The notes under the pieces are model-generated. The model did not search any database. It was not told the origin of the DNA and worked only from the letters and a program-made list of their open reading frames with translations. The translations under genes and the position numbers were made by a program. Below, piece after piece: positions 42,941 through 51,854 of a DNA stretch of 64,000 nucleotides (the first letter of the stretch is position 1; every line of letters starts with the position of its first letter). Source of the stretch: Flammeovirgaceae bacterium UBA7330. GTDB lineage: Bacteria; Bacteroidota; Bacteroidia; Cytophagales; Cyclobacteriaceae. The DNA lies in NCBI GenBank assembly GCA_002471275.1, contig DKPQ01000023.1, forward strand, positions 351,775 through 415,774, read 5' to 3'.

Positions 42941-43386
42941 TGCATTGCGACATAAAACTTCTTTCGACTGATGACTTAGACCCATTCATAGAGCTATTGC
43001 ATGTATTCGAGGAAGTCTTTGAACTTGAAAAAACGCCATTACCTACACGGAAACACCTTCGGAAGGTACTGGAATCGCCCGGTTTCTTTAGCATGATCGC
43101 AACAGCTGATGATCAAGTGACTGGAGGATTAACAGCCTATACCTTCGAGCATTATCATTCCATTCAACCGATTGCATACATCTATGATTTGGCCGTATTG
43201 CCAAAATATCAGCGAAAAGGAATCGGAGGTGCATTGATTAAGGCTTTTAATAATCATTGTAGAATGCTTGGGTACCAGGAGGTTTTTGTTCAGACAGAGA
43301 AAGAAGAAATACATGCTGTAGAATTCTACCGTCGAACGCCGATTACCGGGGAAGAAGACGTTGCGCATTTCTATTACCGGCTTTAA
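42940..43386 (+). CDS. AAC(3)-I-like GNAT acetyltransferase
   Basis: A 148-residue GNAT protein resembling aminoglycoside 3-N-acetyltransferase type I. The agreement includes VTGGLTAYTFEHYHSIQ, IYDLAVLPKYQRKGIGGALI (acetyl-CoA loop), GYQEVFVQTEKEEIHAVEFYRR and a C-terminal EEDVAHFYY. It is chromosomal and coupled to a membrane protein gene, not in an integron, so resistance is possible but unproven. Confidence 0.82.
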   Translation: MHCDIKLLSTDDLDPFIELLHVFEEVFELEKTPLPTRKHLRKVLESPGFFSMIATADDQVTGGLTAYTFEHYHSIQPIAYIYDLAVLPKYQRKGIGGALIKAFNNHCRMLGYQEVFVQTEKEEIHAVEFYRRTPITGEEDVAHFYYRL

Positions 43387-43420
43387 GGCTTATCACGAAA
43401 ACAAGGATTTTCTTAAATGA

Positions 43421-43450
43421 AAAAAGGACCACAATATGTGGCCCCTTTTT
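43421..43450. terminator. Bidirectional terminator
   Basis: AAAAAGG and CC-TTTTT arms surround CCACA-ATA-TGTGG, giving a long hairpin with A-run and T-run on opposite sides. It lies between the convergent acetyltransferase and low-complexity protein genes and can serve both. Confidence 0.85.
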
Positions 43451-43471
43451 CATCGGCGGTGTCTCAATCTA

Positions 43472-44485
43472 TTATCGGGTCCTTACTGTTCTGCCAGAGG
43501 TTGTCCGACCTGAACTTGATGAGTTTGATGACCTTGAGGTTCGTCCACTAGATGAACTTACAGTAGTTCTTGAGCTGGAGTTTGAAGCTACCCTGGCTGA
43601 AGATGAACTTCTTGAAGAGGATGTACTTCTTGAATTTGAAGCATTATATACTCTTCCATTACTATTACCATTTCCAACTCCCGGTCCATTACCCTGGCCT
43701 TTTCCCTGACCGCTTCCTCTACCTACTCCTACGCCATGGTCTCGAACTCCATTGTTACCTTTATTTCCATTACCAACACCATTTCCATTACCGCGTCCTA
43801 CACCAGCGCCGTGATCCCTTACTCCGTTATCACCATGGTGACCATTGTTCCCTCTTCCATAATCCGGACCTGGTCGTGAATCCCTGGCCGGACCATTGTT
43901 TACCCTTTCCACACGTCCGTTGTCAGTACGATCCACTCTGTATCTGGCAGCAGGATTTGGCCTGTATCTCTCCTGTCCTTTATGAACCCCGTTATCATTA
44001 CCATGATGGTTTCCATGGTTGTTCCCGTGATGATGGTGACCATGATTCACAATTACCACGTTGGGTCTGTAATAAACGTGATTATACTTATAGTAATATG
44101 GGTGACCTACACGAACCCTGTAACTCATATAGTAGTCTCGGTGAAAACCACAAAAGCTTGAACATACATGGTTATAAAAAGGATAATGGTTCCTGAAGGC
44201 AGTGTTATAAATAAATCCTCCACCATCTAACCGGACATCCACAAATACCCCTCCCCGTTGAAGTACTACATCAAAATACAATCTACCGTGGTCCCAAAAC
44301 CTACGTGAGTGCACCATATGATAATCATAGTAGTTTCTTTCCAACACCCAGTGTACTTCGGGAGGCATGCCCCACAAATGCTGGGTGCCATATGATGTAT
44401 AAAAGATGCTCTGCGCCTGACTTTTACTTGCGAAAGAAAAAGCAGCTATCGATAATATGATCATTAACCTTTTCATGAGTTCCAT
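43472..44485 (-). CDS. Secreted low-complexity protein (His/Asn/Gly-rich, Ser/Arg-rich tail)
   Basis: A 337-residue protein with a Sec signal (cleavage after SQA, about residue 24). A Tyr/His/Arg-rich globular part (about 25-145, many YY and HH) is followed by a His-Gly-Asn run (HGHHHHGNNHGNHHG), then Gly-Asn-Arg repeats (GVRDHGxGVGRG twice), and a C-terminal tail almost wholly Ser, Arg, Thr and Gly (about 275-337). Strongly basic. Not recognised; possible roles are metal binding or matrix/surface coating. A second Met at residue 4 (44476) is an alternative start. Confidence 0.78.
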   Translation of the reverse strand: MELMKRLMIILSIAAFSFASKSQAQSIFYTSYGTQHLWGMPPEVHWVLERNYYDYHMVHSRRFWDHGRLYFDVVLQRGGVFVDVRLDGGGFIYNTAFRNHYPFYNHVCSSFCGFHRDYYMSYRVRVGHPYYYKYNHVYYRPNVVIVNHGHHHHGNNHGNHHGNDNGVHKGQERYRPNPAARYRVDRTDNGRVERVNNGPARDSRPGPDYGRGNNGHHGDNGVRDHGAGVGRGNGNGVGNGNKGNNGVRDHGVGVGRGSGQGKGQGNGPGVGNGNSNGRVYNASNSRSTSSSRSSSSARVASNSSSRTTVSSSSGRTSRSSNSSSSGRTTSGRTVRTR

Positions 44486-44704
44486 TCATTTGGTATTCAG
44501 GATCATACTTGCAACGATGGTGCCAAAAATTAGCATTGAATATGGTGAAATAGACCATAAGTCAGTGCTTTATGCGTTTAGCAAGCCTGAAAGCGGGATA
44601 ATTTTTATACAGCTAAATCAGCCTACCAGACCACATTTTATAAATGTTGCCTTGTACTTGATAAATCAAGCGGTAGAAACCTTTATTGAAGAGTTAAAAA
44701 GCAG

Positions 44705-44860
44705 CTATCTGGAAGTAATAAGCAGCAGACCGTATGCTACTACCATGAACCAAAAATGATATGCCAGAAAGGAAGGAATAAAGCCAAGCTGCATCAAAAC
44801 AAGCAAAAGGACCAATACGACGGAGACAATTCTCAATATGTTTCTTGTACTTCGATTCAT
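44705..44860 (-). CDS. Small two-helix membrane protein
   Basis: A 51-residue protein starting MNRSTRNILRIV, with hydrophobic segments at about 8-22 and 30-48 and almost no soluble part. The reading frame extends upstream to 45004, but that part lies inside sua5 on the other strand and looks non-coding. Moderately supported by its positive-inside start and clean hydrophobicity. Confidence 0.5.
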   Translation of the reverse strand: MNRSTRNILRIVSVVLVLLLVLMQLGFIPSFLAYHFWFMVVAYGLLLITSR

Positions 44861-44942
44861 GGGTATTTCGTGTAGTTCTTGCAGTAAATATAAAAGTTGT
44901 CTTCTATTTTGATGATAATTGTGGAAAATTCTCTCAAGCATT

Positions 44943-45896
44943 TTGGCAAAGATCAGTAAAGATGTGCTGGAAGCTGTAAAATACCTCCAGCAAGGCGAAG
45001 TCATTGGGATTCCTACCGAGACAGTTTATGGTCTTGCTGGAAACGCTTTGAATGAGCATGCCATACTCCGGATTTTCGAAGTAAAGAACCGCCCCAAATT
45101 CGATCCCCTGATCGTACATGTGGCCAATCTCGATCAAGCCAGGGATTTTGTTGTAGCGTTTCCTTCCAACGCACTTCAGCTAGCTAATCAATTTTGGCCG
45201 GGCCCGCTTACCCTGCTCCTGGATAAAAAGCCCATTGTACCCGATTTACTCACTGCCGGTTCACAAAGAGTAGCTATCAGGATCCCCAACCACCCCCTGA
45301 CGCTGCAAATGTTGAAGCAGCTGGAATTTCCGGTGGCTGCGCCAAGTGCTAATCCTTTTGGATATGTCTCCCCGACCACTGCACAGCATGTTGAAGATCA
45401 ATTGGGCGATAAAATCCCTTTTATCCTTGACGGAGGTCCATGTGCTGTTGGTTTAGAGTCTACCATCATTGGATTCGAAGCTGAAAAACCAATCATCTAC
45501 AGGTTGGGAGGTATCAGACTGGAAGATTTGGAATCAAGTGTGGGAAGGGTAAAGCTCAACCTAAACCTTAGCAGTAACCCATTGGCTCCAGGCATGCTCA
45601 AAACCCATTATGCACCGCTCAAAAAAATTATGGTGGGAAAGATCGCTGATCTCATGACGAAATATCAGCATAAAAAAATTGGGATCATCAGTTTTACCGA
45701 AGACTACAAACCCCTGAATGGCTCTACTCAGATCATCTTGTCTAAACGGGGAGACCTGAATGAAGCTGCAAAAAACTTATTCGGTGCCTTGAGAGTAATG
45801 GATCAGTCAGACGTCGACCTGATCATTACCCAAAGGTTTCCTGAAGAAGGATTAGGCAAAGCCATTAATGACAGGTTACACAGGGCTTCTTCATAG
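44943..45896 (+). CDS. L-threonylcarbamoyladenylate synthase (Sua5 type)
   Basis: A 317-residue protein. The YrdC/TsaC domain (about 1-200) has GEVIGIPTETVYGLAGNAL, FEVKNRPKFDPLIVHV and APSANPFGYVSPTTA, and the extra C-terminal Sua5 domain (about 225-317) has PLAPGMLKTHYAP. It makes the precursor for t6A in tRNAs reading ANN codons. No ATG lies near the start; TTG at 44943 gives the conserved MAKISKDVLEAVKYL, and TTG at 44919 is an alternative. Confidence 0.93.
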   Translation: MAKISKDVLEAVKYLQQGEVIGIPTETVYGLAGNALNEHAILRIFEVKNRPKFDPLIVHVANLDQARDFVVAFPSNALQLANQFWPGPLTLLLDKKPIVPDLLTAGSQRVAIRIPNHPLTLQMLKQLEFPVAAPSANPFGYVSPTTAQHVEDQLGDKIPFILDGGPCAVGLESTIIGFEAEKPIIYRLGGIRLEDLESSVGRVKLNLNLSSNPLAPGMLKTHYAPLKKIMVGKIADLMTKYQHKKIGIISFTEDYKPLNGSTQIILSKRGDLNEAAKNLFGALRVMDQSDVDLIITQRFPEEGLGKAINDRLHRASS

Positions 45897-45957
45897 CACT
45901 ATGGGTATGCTTCAATAAAAACCCTTCAATATTTTATTCACGGCGAAATAACAACGT

Positions 45958-45965
45958 TAACTTTG
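45958..45965 (+). promoter_or_regulatory. Housekeeping -7 box for pgk
   Basis: TAACTTTG is an exact TAnnTTTG, 42 bases before the pgk ATG. -33 TTG not evident. Confidence 0.45.
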
Positions 45966-46007
45966 CATTTAACTTTAATCAATCCATTTTAGCAGAAATT
46001 TCTACAC

Positions 46008-47207
46008 ATGACTACAATAGACGATTTCAATTTCAGAAACAGAAAAGCATTGATCAGGGTAGACTTTAATGTTCCCCTCAATGATAAGTTTGAGGTCACT
46101 GACGAAACCAGAATTAATGCTGCCATTCCTACTCTAAAGAAAATTCTTGACGAAGGTGGAGCCACTATCCTGATGAGTCACCTGGGTAGACCTAAAGAGG
46201 GACCTACTGAGAAGTTCTCATTAAAGCATATCGTGCCCAACCTTTCTGATAAACTAGGTGTACAGGTCAAGTTTGCCAGTGATTGTATCAGTGAGGAAGC
46301 CCTTGAGATGGCTCGCAATCTAGGATCAGGGGAAGTACTGCTATTGGAAAATGTCAGATTCTACAAAGAAGAGGAAAAGGGTGACGAAGAATTTTCCCGA
46401 AAACTGGCTGTGCTGGGAGACATCTACGTAAACGATGCATTTGGTACTGCTCACAGAGCCCATGCTTCCACAACTATTGTAGCAAAGTTCTTCAATGACA
46501 AGTGTGCCGGTTATGTGATGAAGCAGGAGTTGGAAAACGCCAAGAAAGTATTGGATGATGCTGAAAAACCATTTACGGCTATCATGGGTGGAGCCAAAGT
46601 GTCTGACAAAATCATGATCATCGAGCGTCTGCTGGGTGTTGCAGACAACATCATCATTGGTGGAGGTATGTCTTATACGTTTGCCAAAGCCAAAGGCGGA
46701 AAGATTGGAAAATCGCTGCTCGAAGCTGATAAAATGGACCTGACCAAAGAAATCGAGCAAAAAGCGAAAGAAAAAGGGGTAAAACTGATCTTGCCAGTAG
46801 ATACGGTCATTGCAGATGATTTTAGCAATGATGCAAAAACACAAACAGTAAAATCCGGTGAGATTCCGGATGACTGGCAAGGATTGGATATCGGACCAGA
46901 AACAGTAAAGCTTTTCTCTGATATCCTAAAAAGCTCTAAAACCATCCTTTGGAATGGCCCGATGGGCGTATTTGAGTTCCCAACCTTTGCCAAAGGAACT
47001 GACGCCATTGCCAATGCCGTGGTGAAAGCGACTGAAGGCGGGGCATTTTCACTCATAGGTGGTGGTGACTCCGCTTCAGCGATCAACAACCTGGGATATG
47101 GAGACAAAGTTTCTTACGTATCTACCGGTGGTGGTGCCTTGCTTGAATACATGGAAGGGAAAGTACTCCCTGGTGTGGCTGCACTGGAAGAAGAAAAATC
47201 CCTATAG
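46008..47207 (+). CDS. pgk: Phosphoglycerate kinase
   Basis: A 399-residue protein with RVDFNVPLN, LMSHLGRPK, VLLLENVRFY, AIMGGAKVSDK, WNGPMGVFEFP and LIGGGDSASA, covering both substrate- and ATP-binding domains. It catalyses the reversible ATP-forming step of glycolysis. Monocistronic, convergent with recQ across 10 bases. Confidence 0.98.
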   Translation: MTTIDDFNFRNRKALIRVDFNVPLNDKFEVTDETRINAAIPTLKKILDEGGATILMSHLGRPKEGPTEKFSLKHIVPNLSDKLGVQVKFASDCISEEALEMARNLGSGEVLLLENVRFYKEEEKGDEEFSRKLAVLGDIYVNDAFGTAHRAHASTTIVAKFFNDKCAGYVMKQELENAKKVLDDAEKPFTAIMGGAKVSDKIMIIERLLGVADNIIIGGGMSYTFAKAKGGKIGKSLLEADKMDLTKEIEQKAKEKGVKLILPVDTVIADDFSNDAKTQTVKSGEIPDDWQGLDIGPETVKLFSDILKSSKTILWNGPMGVFEFPTFAKGTDAIANAVVKATEGGAFSLIGGGDSASAINNLGYGDKVSYVSTGGGALLEYMEGKVLPGVAALEEEKSL

Positions 47208-47217
47208 GAAAATACAA

Positions 47218-49131
47218 TCAGGTTTTGGGTTGATCGGACTTCAACCCAAACCTTGAATGGTACTCATAAACCAAACCCTCATCCATTAGCATTCTGAGTG
47301 CCTGGATGATCTGCTCCTCACCTACATTTGGGAATGTCTTTTTCAACTGTTGGACAGAATGATCACCACGACTTAAAACAGACATGATCTCTTTTTCTCC
47401 TATCGTTGTCACTTTCCTTCTTTTCTCCAGACAGACATCGCATACCCCACATTCCTGATCTGTTTGCTCGTCAAAGTATTCCTGAATGATTTGAGTCCTG
47501 CACCGGATTACATTCTGAGCATACTTGGCCACCGATTTGGCTTTTTCCATGGTTACCTGTCGTCTCCAGGCGATTTGCTTTTTGTCTAATGGCAAATTAT
47601 TGGCGTCGTACCTGGGAGTGAGAAAGGTGATTTGAGCTTGATCGGAGCCATGATGATATTCCAGCACATCCAGCTTCTGCAAATATTCAAGGTCCTTGAT
47701 CACTTTGGGCACACTTTCCTTCACAAGTTTTGAAATATCCTGCTCCTTGATATTTACAAAACCAACATACAATTCTCCACCATAAAGACGCAGCAATACC
47801 TTGATCAGCGGGTCGAAATTTTCATGCGCCACCTGAAACTTATACAGCTCCTCGGGCTTTAGTAGCATAAGGATTCTGGAAGCTTCCCGATAGGCATCTG
47901 TAATCTGGATCAGGCCCTCATCTTCCAGCTTTGACAATGCATGGTAGGTCTCCACCAATGGTAAGTTGAAAGTAGCAGTGAAATCAGCATAGAGGAAATC
48001 GAAACTTGAAAGCGCATTGCTTCCAACAGCAAGTTTATAATAATTGGCCAGTGCCTGATAAACCCTTTTGATAAATGAGACCTCTACTGCCGACTTTTCA
48101 GTACGTGTCTCCAGGTCCTCGATATCTCCCTGATGATATAAGATCACCGCATAGGCTTTTTTCTCATCTCTGCCTGCTCTACCAGCTTCCTGGTAATAGG
48201 CTTCTAAAGAATCAGGCAGATCATAATGTATAACAGAACGAACGTCGGGCTTATCGATGCCCATTCCAAAGGCATTGGTAGAGACTATCACCCGGATCTG
48301 ACCCCTGATCCAGGCTTCCTGCCTGGACACCCTGTCCTGAGGACTAAGACCTGCATGATAATAATCTGCAGAGACACCATTTCGCCTGAGTTTTTCTGCT
48401 ATCAGCTGGGTTCTTTTCCTGCTTCTTACATAAACGATCCCCGTTCCTGGTACGTTGTTCAAAATTTCCATCATCTTGGACTCTTTGTTTTCCAAATCAA
48501 AGACAGAATAAGAAAGATTGGCTCGGGCAAAACTCTTCTTGAAGATCTTGGGAGCCTTAAAAAGCAGTTTTGAAAGGATATCCTCCTTTACTTCTTTGGT
48601 TGCCGATGCGGTTACGGCAATAAGTTTTTCCAAATGAAACTCCTGGATAAAATCTGCAATCTGCATATATGGTGGCCGGAAATCATATCCCCACTGAGAA
48701 ATACAGTGAGCTTCATCAATGGCAAGAAGTCCTATCTTCATCTTTTTTGCCCGCTCCAAAAACAATTCAGTCCTTAGTCGCTCAGGACTCACGTAGAGAA
48801 ATTTAATATCCCCATAAATACAGTTGTCCAGTGTGATATCTATTTCACGCTTTGACATTCCTGAAAACAACGCCTCTGCTTTTATCCCCCTGGACCTTAA
48901 CTGTTCTACCTGATCCTTCATCAAAGCGATGAGTGGTGAGACCACAATACAAATGCCTTCAAGACAAAGCCCCGGTACCTGAAAACAGATTGACTTCCCT
49001 CCTCCGGTCGGGAGCAAGGCAAGTGTATGATGCCCCTCGATAACAGACTCAATGATCTCCTCCTGAAGGGGTCTGAAAGAGGAATATCCCCAATATTGCT
49101 TAAGTATAGATAAAGGGTCGTTCAAATGCAT
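47218..49131 (-). CDS. recQ: ATP-dependent DNA helicase RecQ
   Basis: A 637-residue helicase with LLPTGGGKSICFQ (Walker A), AIDEAHCISQWGYDFRPPY (DEAH and aromatic loop), VIHYDLPDSLEAYYQEAGRAGRD (motif VI) and the RQC zinc site (CRTQIIQEYF...CGVCDVC). The region after RQC is short, so the HRDC domain is absent or reduced. It follows comEC after 27 bases on the same strand. Confidence 0.96.
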   Translation of the reverse strand: MHLNDPLSILKQYWGYSSFRPLQEEIIESVIEGHHTLALLPTGGGKSICFQVPGLCLEGICIVVSPLIALMKDQVEQLRSRGIKAEALFSGMSKREIDITLDNCIYGDIKFLYVSPERLRTELFLERAKKMKIGLLAIDEAHCISQWGYDFRPPYMQIADFIQEFHLEKLIAVTASATKEVKEDILSKLLFKAPKIFKKSFARANLSYSVFDLENKESKMMEILNNVPGTGIVYVRSRKRTQLIAEKLRRNGVSADYYHAGLSPQDRVSRQEAWIRGQIRVIVSTNAFGMGIDKPDVRSVIHYDLPDSLEAYYQEAGRAGRDEKKAYAVILYHQGDIEDLETRTEKSAVEVSFIKRVYQALANYYKLAVGSNALSSFDFLYADFTATFNLPLVETYHALSKLEDEGLIQITDAYREASRILMLLKPEELYKFQVAHENFDPLIKVLLRLYGGELYVGFVNIKEQDISKLVKESVPKVIKDLEYLQKLDVLEYHHGSDQAQITFLTPRYDANNLPLDKKQIAWRRQVTMEKAKSVAKYAQNVIRCRTQIIQEYFDEQTDQECGVCDVCLEKRRKVTTIGEKEIMSVLSRGDHSVQQLKKTFPNVGEEQIIQALRMLMDEGLVYEYHSRFGLKSDQPKT

Positions 49132-49158
49132 TTGAAATTATCTGACGAAGATACCTCC

Positions 49159-51273
49159 TTAGTCACTTATTGTATAATTACTAAGGTGTAGTATGAATGC
49201 TCCCGCTTCGTTGGTATCAAAATAGCTCATATTTCTTCCTTGCAGATAATTGATAAGGGCTTTTCTGTCTTTGTAGGATTTCATAGAACCTATTACAATA
49301 TTTTTTGATTGGATATTTTCCATCAACTGCTTGTCTAAACATTGAAGAATGATGAGATCAACGTCAAGGTCCTGTTTCAATCGACGTTTAGTGCTTGATT
49401 CCACAACCAGGATCTTCATTCCTTTCCAAACAATGAAATGAAGCCCCTCATCAGATATCACACCTGCTTCCTCTAAAGACTTAGTTTCCCCTTTTACCTT
49501 TTGCAGTCCATTGACCAGCCTGTGTGGGTCGATACTAAATGAAGCCATGTCTACCAACTGCTGATCCGAACTCCCGAAGGTTAGCAGCTGACTGCTTTTT
49601 CCATTAATCAGGTCAATTGCTAACCCATCTCGGGAATGGTATACAACCACTCTTTCCTGAGTGCTGTTCATGTAGTCTTCCACATGGATATTAACCATGA
49701 GAAGGATCACACATACCATTGAAAATATCAAGGCATTGAAATGTAGATGCTTTAATGCCTGGTAGAAATATATCATGAACAGATACAGCAGCAGCACTGA
49801 TAGTCCACTGAGATATAGCCAGTCTATGGTAGGAAATGGAAAGGTCTGGATCCACAGGATCAACCAGTTTATCCATTTCACAAAACTGCCCAGCAAAAAG
49901 CCAATGGTCTCCCCTGCGATGTCTGAAAAGCACCCAACACCCAGCATAAAGAGTCCTGTGGAAAGCATAACCATACTGGATGGGATGATCAGTAGATTGG
50001 AAAGGAGAAAATAAGTGGGAAACTGATGAAAATAAAGTATCGAAAGTGGAAAAGTAACAATCTGTGCAGCAATAGACACACTTATTATGGCCCAGCAATA
50101 GTCTAGCAGCTTGTTTGGCATACTCAACAGCCTGTAGATCGGTGGTTGTAACATCACGATGCCCAACACAGCTATAAACGACAGTTGAAATCCGACATCG
50201 AAGATGAAATAAGGATTATACAGAAGCAAAATGAAAGCAGCCAAACCCAGGGAATTATAGATATTAGACTTCTTTCTTGAGGTCTCAGCAAGAATGATCA
50301 CGCTAAACATGGTAGAAGCCCGCATCACGGAGGGAGAAAAGCCGGTAATCAACGCATAGCACCAAATAACCCCAAGAGCAATAGCCACGAAGACCGCCTT
50401 GCCCCAAACTGTACTTTTCAGCGAACCAAAAACCAGGGTTATCAATAAATACACGATCCCTACATGAAGACCTGATACAGCCAGTACATGCATAGCTCCA
50501 GCTGCTGAGTAAGCATCCTTGATCTCATTGTCCAGGTAGTCTTTGACGCCTATGAGCAGTGCATTAAGTACTGCAGCCTCCTGAGTACCTGGAATGTAAT
50601 CAGAGATCATTTTACTGGAAGAAGTCCTCACCCGATAAGCCAAATCCAGGACCGGATTGGCCGGACCATTACCCACAATCTCTAAATCTTCGTGGGAGAC
50701 GAATGCATGGGCGAAAATATTCCTGTGAGCCAGGTATCTTTTGTAGTCGAACTCATCCGGATTCTTAGGTGACTCAATTTCAAAGAAACTCCCCCGCACA
50801 TAGAGTTGAGTTCCATACGGCAACACCGAAGCCAAACTGTCTTTTCTTTGATATAGGTAGATGCTTCCGCTTACCTGCTGCTGGTTGGTCTCCGTGAGCA
50901 CATGGTCCAATTGAAATTCATATCTATAATATTTTTCACGCTCAAAATGATCGGAATTGATGACTCCTGAAAATGCGACCATCTTCTCATCGATATTATA
51001 ATAATGGTCAACTGCCTTGCGCTCATTGTTCAACTGGGCCAGGAGTCCCCCTAAAAAGGCGATTAATGTAAGGGTAAACAAGCCGGATAACACCCGGAAT
51101 AATCCGAGATTTCTCACCCTGAAAAAGAAAGCCGTACTGAAAACAAGTAAAATGAGCACAATCAGAACAACCTGATAATAGTTCCATATTTCGGGTATCC
51201 CGAAATACAAAAGGATGCCAAGAATCAAAGCCACAGCATAGCGGACAAATGGAAAAGCATTCCAAATATTCAT
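49159..51273 (-). CDS. ComEC/Rec2-family competence DNA channel protein
   Basis: A 704-residue polytopic membrane protein with an N-terminal DUF4131 region (about 25-185), the Competence domain with HVLAVSGLHVGIVYLL (about 262-277) and about nine further helices, and a C-terminal soluble remnant (about 540-700). That remnant is too short and lacks the H-x-H-x-D-H motif of the metallo-beta-lactamase domain found in full-length ComEC. DNA uptake is the known family role; with recQ next door a DNA-processing unit is plausible. Confidence 0.9.
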   Translation of the reverse strand: MNIWNAFPFVRYAVALILGILLYFGIPEIWNYYQVVLIVLILLVFSTAFFFRVRNLGLFRVLSGLFTLTLIAFLGGLLAQLNNERKAVDHYYNIDEKMVAFSGVINSDHFEREKYYRYEFQLDHVLTETNQQQVSGSIYLYQRKDSLASVLPYGTQLYVRGSFFEIESPKNPDEFDYKRYLAHRNIFAHAFVSHEDLEIVGNGPANPVLDLAYRVRTSSSKMISDYIPGTQEAAVLNALLIGVKDYLDNEIKDAYSAAGAMHVLAVSGLHVGIVYLLITLVFGSLKSTVWGKAVFVAIALGVIWCYALITGFSPSVMRASTMFSVIILAETSRKKSNIYNSLGLAAFILLLYNPYFIFDVGFQLSFIAVLGIVMLQPPIYRLLSMPNKLLDYCWAIISVSIAAQIVTFPLSILYFHQFPTYFLLSNLLIIPSSMVMLSTGLFMLGVGCFSDIAGETIGFLLGSFVKWINWLILWIQTFPFPTIDWLYLSGLSVLLLYLFMIYFYQALKHLHFNALIFSMVCVILLMVNIHVEDYMNSTQERVVVYHSRDGLAIDLINGKSSQLLTFGSSDQQLVDMASFSIDPHRLVNGLQKVKGETKSLEEAGVISDEGLHFIVWKGMKILVVESSTKRRLKQDLDVDLIILQCLDKQLMENIQSKNIVIGSMKSYKDRKALINYLQGRNMSYFDTNEAGAFILHLSNYTISD

Positions 51274-51404
51274 CTGAAACAGATTTGCTTTAGAGATCTA
51301 AAGTGGTGAGCTAAAACAGAAAGACCTATTTAATCACCAACTTTTAACCGTTATTCAATAAAGTTGGCAATAAAAATTGATTTTTACACAACGTGTGGGA
51401 CCCG

Positions 51405-51854
51405 TTATGTATTCAGGACCATCTTATAATGGAGGATTTTACATTCCTCGAATTGGTCTCCAACCTGCTCGAATCCGAATTTTTTATAAAGAGGCATCGC
51501 CGGAATTTGTGAATTCAGATAAAGTTTTTGGCCTTTACCCATTTTTTCCTCAATTTCTTTCAATACATAAGCTACCAGTCCCGAACCAACTTGCTGACCC
51601 CGATAGGATTTTTTCACCACGAAACGTTCGAGCTTTATACCGTCATATGTTTTTCTCCATCTGGCAGCCCCAACCGGAAGATCGTTTTCATCAAGAGCTA
51701 CCACATGGTGCGATGTTTCTTCAAACTGGTCAAACTCCTCCTCTCTCGACACTTTTTGCTCTACCACAAATACTTCCTGACGAATATCAAAAGCTTTTGA
51801 CCGGAGTGCTTCCGTATTAGCACTTAAAAATTTAATCTTTGGAGTTGTCGGCAT
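51405..51854 (-). CDS. GNAT-family acetyltransferase
   Basis: A 149-residue GNAT of the ElaA-like type: RSKAFDIRQEVFVVEQKVS, LPVGAARWR, KLERFVVKKSYRGQQVGSGLV (acetyl-CoA loop) and MPLYKKFGFEQVGDQF. The ATG at 51852-51854 lies 23 bases inside phoH; an in-frame Met at 51875 is possible but extends beyond the conserved fold. Substrate unknown. Confidence 0.9.
   Translation of the reverse strand: MPTTPKIKFLSANTEALRSKAFDIRQEVFVVEQKVSREEEFDQFEETSHHVVALDENDLPVGAARWRKTYDGIKLERFVVKKSYRGQQVGSGLVAYVLKEIEEKMGKGQKLYLNSQIPAMPLYKKFGFEQVGDQFEECKILHYKMVLNT

Noticed and set aside
43570..44196. 208-residue Tyr/His/Leu-rich plus-strand open frame
   Set aside because: Opposite strand of the low-complexity secreted protein; its odd composition mirrors the Gly/Asn/Arg codons of the real gene.
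46341..46880. 179-residue minus-strand open frame
   Set aside because: Antisense to pgk, which is fully conserved in the other strand.
51343..51368. CCAACTTT/AAAGTTGG inverted repeat after the GNAT gene as a terminator
   Set aside because: The loop is long and there is no T-run on the relevant strand, so it is too weak to call.
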